A DNA stretch of 30,639 bases from NCBI GenBank assembly GCA_038240875.1, contig JBBRGG010000009.1, forward strand, positions 1-30,639. The letters are read 5' to 3'. Origin of the DNA: JBBRGG01 sp038240875. Lineage in GTDB: Bacteria > Planctomycetota > Phycisphaerae > Phycisphaerales > UBA1924. The position numbers were made by a program, and so were the translations under genes. Below the pieces are notes generated by a model that had not been told where the DNA came from, searched no databases, and saw only the letters and a list, made by a program, of their open reading frames with translations. Positions 25,028 through 30,639 of the stretch are shown here, one piece after another; within the stretch, counting starts at the first letter, position 1, and each line of letters opens with the position of its first letter.

Positions 25028-25296
25028 TTTTCTACGTATTTTTTAATTGTAGTCTGTCATTTATCTTACCTTCGTTATCGACATAATCGAATTGCCAAAG
25101 CCGCAGAAGAAGCCAACTCCTTCCTATGCCCCTCGTGCCACTACGACCTTCGGTTCAACATCGGCCCTCTACCCGAAACAATCGCAACTCCATCACCTGT
25201 CCTGAATGTGGGAAAGCTACTTCACTCCAAGCCATGCGTACATTTGGATACCGAAGTCATTCGATTTCCGCGAGCGAACGTTCAAGCGGCAAATAG
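25028..25296 (+). pseudogene. Frameshifted membrane/zinc-ribbon protein fragment (CPxC-YDLR ... CPECG)
   Basis: In one frame, a hydrophobic segment (TYFLIVVCHLSYLRYR) is followed by a charged linker and FLCPSCHYDLRFN (CPSC at 25127-25138). The partner half-site SITCPECGKATSLQ (CPEC at 25198-25209) is in another frame that stops at 25294-25296. The two cysteine pairs are 59 bases apart, so a single indel separates them. A membrane segment, basic stretch and C-x2-C-x-Y-D-L-R ... C-P-E-C-G ribbon is an arrangement I recall from many small planctomycete proteins. No start codon with a ribosome binding site was found in the first frame after the stop at 25025, so the fragment looks decayed at both ends. 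A sequencing error is an alternative for the frameshift. Confidence 0.5.
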
Positions 25297-25461
25297 ATCG
25301 TTATTAATATCTGGGCTGTCATTAGTATCCATTTTCTTTGAGAGATCTGGATCTAGCACCGAAGGCTCGCAGGGTTGTAGCAATTGGTGCACCGCAGCCC
25401 GCGGCTTCGCTGTCGAAACGCAACACGTGGAAAACGATGCGTGTATTCGTTCTGCCCCGGT

Positions 25462-25480
25462 TCTGCCCCGGCGGGGCAGA
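25462..25480. repeat. Perfect hairpin, 8-bp arms, 3-nt loop
   Basis: TCTGCCCC, loop GGC, GGGGCAGA. Just before it, at 25451-25458, a third copy of the arm TCTGCCCC occurs in direct orientation. No T-tract follows. Confidence 0.8.
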
Positions 25481-25531
25481 GAAAGCGCGTGTGGGGTTGG
25501 TGTGAGTGTTGCCGTTACTCAGTGAGTATTT

Positions 25532-25550
25532 CTTTACCCGCAGGGCAAAG
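25532..25550 (-). terminator. Hairpin downstream of the RidA gene, possible weak terminator
   Basis: CTTTACCC at 25532-25539 pairs with GGGCAAAG at 25543-25550 (one G-T wobble), with loop GCA. On the minus strand a short AAAGAAAT follows, not a T-run, so termination is doubtful. Another small hairpin, CTCGCT/AGCGAG with loop CAA, lies at 25583-25597. Both are downstream of the minus-strand RidA-family gene. Confidence 0.3.
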
Positions 25551-25653
25551 AGAAATTAGAGAACGACTTTCCACGAGTTGCGCTCGCTCAAAGCGAGGGC
25601 TCCACCCCGCTGCTACAGCTCGTCGCCCTACCTCGCCCCGTCCGTTGAGGCCA

Positions 25654-26118
25654 CTATGAATGCTCACCTACGGTCGCGATGACCTTAACTTCAAATGCGA
25701 TGGGCGCGTTGCCTGCGGTTGGGAGCGCCCCCACTTCAACGGTGGTTCGCGTGGGCGAGTTTGGCCCGACAGGGAAATACTGGGCAAAGAGCTTGTTGTA
25801 CGACGGAAAATCGCGTTTCATGTTGGTCAGAAAGACCATCACATCAATGATGCGGTCCCATGACGAGCCCGACTCATCCAGCACGGCTTTTACGTTCGCA
25901 AAGCACGCGTGCACCTGAGCCTCGATGTCATAGGTTGCAATCGAGCCATCAAGGTTGAGGGTCACGCCAGGGATGTCTTTGCTGCCCTTGAGTCGCGGCC
26001 CGACGCCCGCAAGAAACAGGAGCGGCCCGACGCGGCGCGCGTGGGCATAGGCTCCAACCGGTTCGGCGGCGTTCTTGGAATGGATCGCCGACGTCACGTT
26101 GGGTTCGCGCGCTGTCAT
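25654..26118 (-). CDS. RidA (YjgF/YER057c/UK114) family protein
   Basis: 154 residues from the ATG at 26118, which has GGAG at 26124-26127 (spacing 5); the ATG 13 codons upstream has no such site. The RidA fold signatures are YAHARRVGPLLFLAG near the start, QVHACFANVKAVLDESG, VMVFLTNMKRDF, and PTRTTVEVGALP, whose Arg is the carboxylate-binding residue of active deaminases. The family hydrolyses reactive enamine/imine intermediates released by PLP enzymes; a longer loop after LAGVG resembles 2-aminomuconate-deaminase-like members, so the exact substrate is open. It follows gltA by 69 bp on the same strand and is probably cotranscribed with it. Confidence 0.88.
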   Translation of the reverse strand: MTAREPNVTSAIHSKNAAEPVGAYAHARRVGPLLFLAGVGPRLKGSKDIPGVTLNLDGSIATYDIEAQVHACFANVKAVLDESGSSWDRIIDVMVFLTNMKRDFPSYNKLFAQYFPVGPNSPTRTTVEVGALPTAGNAPIAFEVKVIATVGEHS

Positions 26119-26187
26119 GCCGACTCCAGATTCGGAGGTCGATGTAAGAAAAAACATTCCATCGCAGAGAAGATCATTCGCCGCGTC

Positions 26188-27318
26188 TTACCGCTTGTTC
26201 ATCGGAACGTACGGCGCTTCGTGCGGGCCGTTGTAGTTGACGTCGGGGCGATAGAGGCGGTTGTCGGCGAGCTGTTCGAGCACGTGAGCGCTCCAGCCAC
26301 CGACGCGACCGATCACGAACATCGGCGTGAAAAGGTCCAGTGGCAAGCCGATGCAGTGATACGTGGTCGCAGAATAGAAATCGACGTTGGGGTAAATGCC
26401 TTTGGCGGCGACGGCGGTCTCCATGGTCTTTTCGATAGCCGTGCTCTTGTCGTAGAGATCTATGTTGCCGGTTTCTTGGGCGAGCTCTTTGGCGAGAACC
26501 TTAAGGTGGGTCGCGCGCGGGTCATACGCCTTGTAGACGCGGTGCCCGAAGCCCATTATCTTATCTTTCTTGGCAAGCTTATCGAGCGTGTACTTCTCGG
26601 CGGCTTCGGGGCTGGCGATCTCGTTGAGCATGACCATGACGCCTTCGTTGGCGCCGCCATGCAGGGGGCCGCGAAGCGAGCCGACGGCGGCGGTGATCGC
26701 CGAGTAGAGATCGCTGAGCGTCGAGATGACAACGCGTGCCGAGAAGGTCGAGTTGTTGAGCCCGTGGTCGGTATGCAGAACCAGACAGACATCAAGAGCC
26801 TTGACCATCGTGGGCGTGGGCTTGGTGCCACTGATCATGAACAGGACGTTCTCGGCAATTGAGAGCGTGGGGTCTGGGGCAATTAGAGGCAAACCTTGGC
26901 GATGGCGATGAAAGAGCCCGAGCATGGCTGGCACGGTCGCGAGCAACGTGATTGCTTTTTCGCGGACAGAAGGTAGGTCGGTGAGATTGGGCTTGGGGTC
27001 AATGAGCCCCATGGCGGAGATCGCCGTGCGCATGACGTGCATGGGCTGGGCGTCTTTGGGCATGGAGACGATTAGGTCGTGGATGTATTTGGGGAGGGTG
27101 TAGCGAGTGCGGATTTCGGCTTCGAACTTTTTGAGTTCGTCGGCTTTGGGAAGTCGGCCGTTCCAGAGGAGGAAGACGGTTTCCTCAAAGGTGCTATTCG
27201 AAGCGAGTTCGCCGATGGGGATGCCGACGAATTCAAGAATGCCTTTCTCGCCATCGATAAAAGAAATCTTGGTGTCAGCGGCTACTACGCCTTCGAGACC
27301 TTTGGAATACGTCGCCAT
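26188..27318 (-). CDS. gltA: Citrate synthase
   Basis: 376 residues, the length of the short bacterial type. It condenses oxaloacetate and acetyl-CoA to citrate at the entry of the TCA cycle. The ATG at 27318 has GAGGAG at 27328-27333 (spacing 9). The N terminus (LEGVVAADTKISFIDGEKG) is the usual opening of this branch. The catalytic residues are visible: His in LHTDHGLNNSTF, His in GFGHRVYK, and Asp in YPNVDFYS; Arg residues for citrate are in the same segments. The C terminus reads VIGRVGGWSAHVLEQ. A 2-methylcitrate synthase cannot be excluded from sequence alone, but no prp genes are adjacent. The RidA-family gene follows 69 bp downstream. Confidence 0.95.
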   Translation of the reverse strand: MATYSKGLEGVVAADTKISFIDGEKGILEFVGIPIGELASNSTFEETVFLLWNGRLPKADELKKFEAEIRTRYTLPKYIHDLIVSMPKDAQPMHVMRTAISAMGLIDPKPNLTDLPSVREKAITLLATVPAMLGLFHRHRQGLPLIAPDPTLSIAENVLFMISGTKPTPTMVKALDVCLVLHTDHGLNNSTFSARVVISTLSDLYSAITAAVGSLRGPLHGGANEGVMVMLNEIASPEAAEKYTLDKLAKKDKIMGFGHRVYKAYDPRATHLKVLAKELAQETGNIDLYDKSTAIEKTMETAVAAKGIYPNVDFYSATTYHCIGLPLDLFTPMFVIGRVGGWSAHVLEQLADNRLYRPDVNYNGPHEAPYVPMNKR

Positions 27319-27720
27319 GAAATCAAGCTCCTCGGCCAGCCTTACAAGCCAGCACGGTTCAGTTTCGTATCCGATCCTTTACCCGATGCGTCCAATTCAC
27401 ACACGAACGATACGCAGTTCTAGCAGCTCTTCAAAATAGCTAACCGGCCACCAACATCCTGCGAGGTCACGCCAACAGACGCCCACTATAGAAACGGCAT
27501 CGGCACAAAGGCGAGTACGCACACGATTCGTCTGCGCTTCAGGTAGCAAAATCGTAGAGCCCCGGCTTTGTATTCCGGTCTTCCCCTCGTACTCGGCTCG
27601 TTGCTGAGGCAGCTTTGGTAGAAGGTGCTAGGTACAGCAGATTACCTAAATTTGATTAAGAGTTCGGCCCGCCAGGCTCGTTTCGAGTTGCTTAGCTTGC
27701 TTCCCACCGTACTGTCTGCA
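27319..27720. promoter_or_regulatory. Divergent region between gltA and trpF
   Basis: About 400 bases between the divergent gltA (27318, minus) and trpF (27721, plus) starts. Apart from the gltA ribosome binding site at 27328-27333, no promoter, leader peptide with Trp codons or attenuator hairpin was recognised. Confidence 0.5.
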
Positions 27721-28365
27721 ATGGCTCGAACTCGGATCAAGATTTGTGGCGTACGCGATGTGGACATGGCCCTGACTGCGGCTACTGCGGGAGCTGATGC
27801 AATCGGGCTGGTCTTTGTTCAGAATTCGCCTCGCTTTGTGAACCCGGATGATGCGTATGAAATTATGAGTGCGCTCCCGCCAATGACTACGGCGATCGGC
27901 GTCTTTGCCAACCACTCACTCGAAGCCTTTAGCGATATCGAAGAGTGCTGCCCAACACCCGTCACGCAACTTCATGGCACCGAAGACGAAAAACTTGTCA
28001 AGAAGTGTGGCCCGGATGTGATTAAAGCCATTCGCTTTGACCCCGAAACCATCGCCAAAGATATCGAACGCTGGACCGCGGTTGACGAAGTGTGCGCACT
28101 GCTCATCGATGGAGCAAACCCAGGTAGCGGCGAAGCAATCAACTGGGAAGCGTTGGCCTCCTTTCTCGAAAGCGTTTCACTGCCGATTATTCTGGCTGGT
28201 GGCCTGACGCCCAAGAATGTTGGCGCTGCAATCGAGTTGATCCAGCCTTGGGCGGTTGATGTATCAAGCGGAGTGGAGTCGGCGCCTGGGATCAAGGACG
28301 CCGAATTGATCGAAGCGTTTTGCAAGGCGGTCCGGGCCGCGGACCACGCTGCGGATAAGATGTAA
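27721..28365 (+). CDS. trpF: Phosphoribosylanthranilate isomerase
   Basis: 214 residues from the ATG at 27721; the frame is open upstream to 27625, but MARTRIKICGV is the family N terminus. It performs the Amadori rearrangement of N-(5'-phosphoribosyl)anthranilate to CdRP in tryptophan synthesis, as a TIM barrel. The general base Cys lies in KICGV (residue 9), then GADAIGLVFVQNSPRFV, VTQLHG, LLIDGANPGSGE with the general acid Asp, ILAGGLTPKNV, and VDVSSGVESAPGIKD for phosphate binding. No Shine-Dalgarno sequence is obvious. No other trp gene is in the window, so the pathway genes are dispersed. Confidence 0.95.
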   Translation: MARTRIKICGVRDVDMALTAATAGADAIGLVFVQNSPRFVNPDDAYEIMSALPPMTTAIGVFANHSLEAFSDIEECCPTPVTQLHGTEDEKLVKKCGPDVIKAIRFDPETIAKDIERWTAVDEVCALLIDGANPGSGEAINWEALASFLESVSLPIILAGGLTPKNVGAAIELIQPWAVDVSSGVESAPGIKDAELIEAFCKAVRAADHAADKM

Positions 28366-28533
28366 AGAAACTGTTGCAAAGAACTAGTAAAGAGTATCGG
28401 CTCCTTGTAACAGCCAAAGCCAGCCACGATCCAGATCGCGTACAAACGTGTACAGTGAGCCTCTTGCTAATTCTACGAGCAGAAGACGGCCTGCTCATGT
28501 GCTTGCGCGTCTTGCATTCAACGGAGATTCGCC

Positions 28534-30213
28534 ATGATGTTCGAACTTACGCAGACAACTTCCGCACGCACGCTTGGTATCGCGGCTGCTTCGATATTGG
28601 CTCTGCTCGCTGGAACCGCTTCTGCTCAGAATTCTGGCGCGGTTACAGGTATGAGCATGAAAGCTGCGCAGGTCGATGACAAACCCGCAGGCGAATCCGC
28701 CGCGATTCCAGGCAAGTTGACCGCCGCTCAACGCGATAAAGCTGAAGCGATCCTTGCCAAGTCTATCGAGTTCATGCGGGCTCGCCAGCATAGCAGTGGC
28801 GGCTGGGGCGTTCGCGAACAAGGCCCCACATTCCCCGCGATAACCAGCCTGGTTGTACTTGGATTTGTTGATGGGCCTATCGGCGGAGCGACCACCATTC
28901 CCACGACCGATCCAGCGATGCAAAAGGCTCTTGATTTCCTCCTCTCCAAGCAGCGCGAAGATGGTGGCATCTTCGACCAGATTCTGCCGAGCTACAACAC
29001 CGCGATCTCTCTTTCCGCAGTCACGCGCTATCCAGATCAGCGAGCCAGAGACGCCGCGGTAAAGGCGTTGGCGTTCTTGCGCACTCTGCAATGGGCCGAG
29101 GACAAAGCCAACCAAGCCGACATGACCGATGCCGCGAAAGCTGTCGGCAAAGAAGATCCGTTCTATGGCGGCGTGGGCTATGGAAGGCACGGCCGCCCCG
29201 ACCTTTCCAACACCGCCTTCTTCGTCGAAGCATTGAAAGACGCTGGCGTCGAGAAGGATGATCCTGCGTTTACCCGCGCGCTTGTATTCCTCCAGCGCAC
29301 ACAGATGCTCGCGGCTGGCGAAGGCACGTCGGCTAATCAAGCCACGCCCGCTAATCAAGCCACGCCAGGCAACGACATGGCGTACGCCAAGGGTTCAACG
29401 CAAGGCGGCTTCATCTACGCAACCAGCGTCAACAAGGATCGCGTAGGCGTCGGACAGAGCAACGCTGGCGATATCGCCGAGAGCTTGTCCGGCCCGGCGG
29501 GTACTGTGGTAACGATCGCGCTAGGTAAAGGCCTCGATGGCAAGCCGAAACTGATGACCAAGGACGAGGTGCAAGCAGCGATGAGAAAGATCGCCAAGAG
29601 TTTAGAGTCGTGGCCAGTGGCAAGAAGTAACGATGAAGTTATTGGCAATGACGCCGTAGTGCTGCTTGGCGCGACCGCCGACAACCTGGCGGCGAACACC
29701 TTCGAGGTTCGCACGCCCATTCAAGACATGGCGGAGATTGCCAAAGCCGTCGAAGCCGAGTTCACTGGTGCAACGGTCGAAGCCAAACTAGTCTCGGCAT
29801 GGATGGGCGAAAGCCGATTGCGTGCCTATGGCTCGATGACGTACGCCGGGTTTAAGAGCTTGATATATGCAGGCTTGTCGCAGGATGACCCGCGCGTCCT
29901 AGCGGCGAAGAGCTGGATCGAAGCGAATTACACCGTCGCCGAAAACCCATCGCTCGGTACGGACGGCTACTTCTATTACCTGGTCGCATTCAGCAAGGCC
30001 TTGGAAGCCGCGAAGATGGATGTTGTGAAGACGCGCGGAGTCGAAGATTCCGCCATGGTCGCGCGAGCATGGCGGGTTGACTTGATTGATGAACTCGCGA
30101 AACAACAGAACGCCGATGGCTCATTTCGCCCAGTTGATGACCGCTGGATGGAAACCGACCTTGAACTCATCACAGCGTACTGCATGATCGCCTTACAACA
30201 CGCGCTGCGGTAA
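28534..30213 (+). CDS. Exported squalene-cyclase/prenyltransferase-like repeat protein
   Basis: 559 residues. The first of two adjacent ATGs (28534) has GGAG at 28523-28526 (spacing 7). A signal peptide ends at GTASAQN. The mature protein has alpha/alpha-barrel repeats of the squalene-hopene cyclase or prenyltransferase-beta type: ARQHSSGGWGVREQGPTFPA, LLSKQREDGGIFD, YGGVGYGRHGRPDLSNTAFF, STQGGFIYAT, and QQNADGSFRP near the end. The DxDD motif of true cyclases is absent, so cyclisation is unlikely; many planctomycete members are exported and uncharacterised. Between the third and last repeats an insert of about 100 residues (about 310-410) breaks the pattern. An 18-base duplication at 29332-29366 encodes ANQATP twice. 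No dockerin-like tail is present. Confidence 0.8.
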   Translation: MMFELTQTTSARTLGIAAASILALLAGTASAQNSGAVTGMSMKAAQVDDKPAGESAAIPGKLTAAQRDKAEAILAKSIEFMRARQHSSGGWGVREQGPTFPAITSLVVLGFVDGPIGGATTIPTTDPAMQKALDFLLSKQREDGGIFDQILPSYNTAISLSAVTRYPDQRARDAAVKALAFLRTLQWAEDKANQADMTDAAKAVGKEDPFYGGVGYGRHGRPDLSNTAFFVEALKDAGVEKDDPAFTRALVFLQRTQMLAAGEGTSANQATPANQATPGNDMAYAKGSTQGGFIYATSVNKDRVGVGQSNAGDIAESLSGPAGTVVTIALGKGLDGKPKLMTKDEVQAAMRKIAKSLESWPVARSNDEVIGNDAVVLLGATADNLAANTFEVRTPIQDMAEIAKAVEAEFTGATVEAKLVSAWMGESRLRAYGSMTYAGFKSLIYAGLSQDDPRVLAAKSWIEANYTVAENPSLGTDGYFYYLVAFSKALEAAKMDVVKTRGVEDSAMVARAWRVDLIDELAKQQNADGSFRPVDDRWMETDLELITAYCMIALQHALR

Positions 30214-30581
30214 ACAAACAAACTGTGTGAAACGATTCGTCGCTGAAACTCAAGCGTGTCTTGGGTGACCTTTCTCTCCAAGAGAGCCTTTACTATCACC
30301 ATTCTATATATTTCTTCGCATAAGTTTCATTGCGAATTCGTAGACGCAAACGCCTAGCAGTAAGCAGGCGTGACACAGTTTGCAGATGCACAATAGTAAA
30401 AGTCCTGCAGAGTACACGCCTGCAGGCTGCCCCTATCGAACTCCGGGGGTTATAGCAAACAACCTGGCAGATATGCGTGATTCAGCCGCCAAACCCGGCT
30501 GATGACATCTGCTGATCTACCTAGACAAAACCACGTTCTAAAAATAAAAGAACCCCTCTAGGTTTACCTAAAGGGGCTCAA
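30214..30581. other. Spacer between the cyclase-like gene and 5S rRNA
   Basis: About 370 bases without a gene. It holds a 7-bp hairpin with 7-nt loop at 30482-30502 (TCAGCCG ... CGGCTGA) without T-tract, and the 5S terminator at 30539-30576. A weak 5-bp hairpin (CTCTC/GAGAG near 30274-30286) follows the cyclase-like gene but is a poor terminator. Confidence 0.55.
30539..30576 (-). terminator. Rho-independent terminator of the 5S rRNA/rRNA operon
   Basis: The stem is CCCCT (30553-30557) with AGGGG (30572-30576), a mismatch, then TAGG with CCTA around a short loop. On the minus strand it is followed by TTCTTTTATTTTTA (complement of 30539-30552). It lies directly after the 3' end of the 5S gene, so it ends minus-strand transcription coming from the right. 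Confidence 0.85.
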
Positions 30582-30639
30582 GAGTCGGCGATGACCTACT
30601 TTCCCGCAGTGCAGTATCATCGGCAGCAAAGGCTTAACT
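30582..30639 (-). rRNA. rrf: 5S ribosomal RNA, 3' half (cut by window edge)
   Basis: Read on the minus strand, the sequence goes from AGTTAAGCC through GCCGATGATACTGC and GGGAAAGTAGGTC to CATCGCCGACTC, the conserved order of the 3' half of bacterial 5S rRNA; GCCGATGGTACTG and GAGAGTAGGTC are the usual forms. The 5' half lies beyond the right edge. The terminator directly after it suggests the end of an rRNA operon or a single 5S gene. Confidence 0.93.

Larger units (their letters stand above)
24793..25653. other. Gene-poor decayed region
   Basis: About 860 bases with no intact gene. The part 24960-25085 is strongly AT-rich compared with its surroundings. It is followed by a broken zinc-ribbon gene (25028-25296) and by three hairpins with 3-nt loops (25462-25480, 25532-25550, 25583-25597). 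The 77-codon hydrophobic frame at 24853-25086 has no ribosome binding site and may be the upstream part of the same decayed membrane-protein gene. Confidence 0.55.

Noticed and set aside
25909..26862. 317-codon plus-strand frame opposite gltA/RidA
   Set aside because: Antisense shadow of citrate synthase, whose catalytic residues are all intact.
27319..27720. Tryptophan attenuator before trpF
   Set aside because: No short leader peptide with Trp codons and no alternative hairpins with T-tract were found.
28495..29358. 287-codon minus-strand frame opposite the cyclase-like gene
   Set aside because: Antisense shadow; the plus-strand gene has a signal peptide, ribosome binding site and domain repeats.

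Overview
The window reads as a bacterial chromosome segment, most likely from a planctomycete of the Phycisphaerae. Three secreted proteins (a GH15-like hydrolase, a probable beta-propeller protein and a beta-helix protein) end in a short tail with two EF-hand-like calcium loops and a cysteine as the very last residue. I recall such tails as the 'GC-type dockerin' tails of Phycisphaerae. A broken gene with a CPxC-YDLR ... CPECG zinc ribbon, also common in planctomycetes, supports this. The assignment is an inference from protein style; no marker gene was searched.

Layout, left to right. (1) 1-725 is the 3' part of rlmN, followed by about 500 bases without a convincing gene. (2) 1221-5985 holds two divergent genes for exported proteins: a large GH15-like alpha-toroid hydrolase (minus) and a probable beta-propeller protein (plus). 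(3) 6472-12720 is the most interesting block. A ChbG/HpnK-type deacetylase and a GNAT-like acyltransferase lie on the minus strand. Divergent from them on the plus strand are a VOC-fold epimerase-like protein, a three-domain FkbH-like HAD protein, a SAM methyltransferase and a stand-alone acyl carrier protein. This combination suggests that a three-carbon (glyceryl-like) unit is loaded on the ACP, modified, and transferred to a sugar or other amine/hydroxyl acceptor. (4) 12789-15033 has prfC (minus) and a small GNAT acetyltransferase (plus). (5) 15198-15282 is a tRNA-Leu(UAA), followed by a heavily decayed IS1595-family (ISXO2-like) transposase. (6) 16402-18333 is the secreted beta-helix/Ig-like protein. 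(7) 18823-20394 is a solitary atpA with its own minus-strand terminator; no other ATP synthase gene is beside it. (8) 20798-24792 carries an OprP-like porin, a plant-type ferredoxin-NADP reductase and an exported helical-repeat protein. (9) 24793-25653 is a decayed region with a broken zinc-ribbon gene and three tight hairpins. (10) 25654-28365 has gltA followed by a RidA-family gene (minus) and trpF (plus). (11) 28534-30213 encodes an exported squalene-cyclase-like alpha/alpha-repeat protein. (12) The right edge cuts into a 5S rRNA gene on the minus strand with its terminator, so an rRNA operon probably lies just beyond.

The housekeeping genes (rlmN, prfC, atpA, gltA, trpF, 5S rRNA) are scattered singly, without their classical operon partners. 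Several gene flanks carry short degenerate tandem repeats, each with a different unit, and some of these straddle the stop codon of the neighbouring gene.
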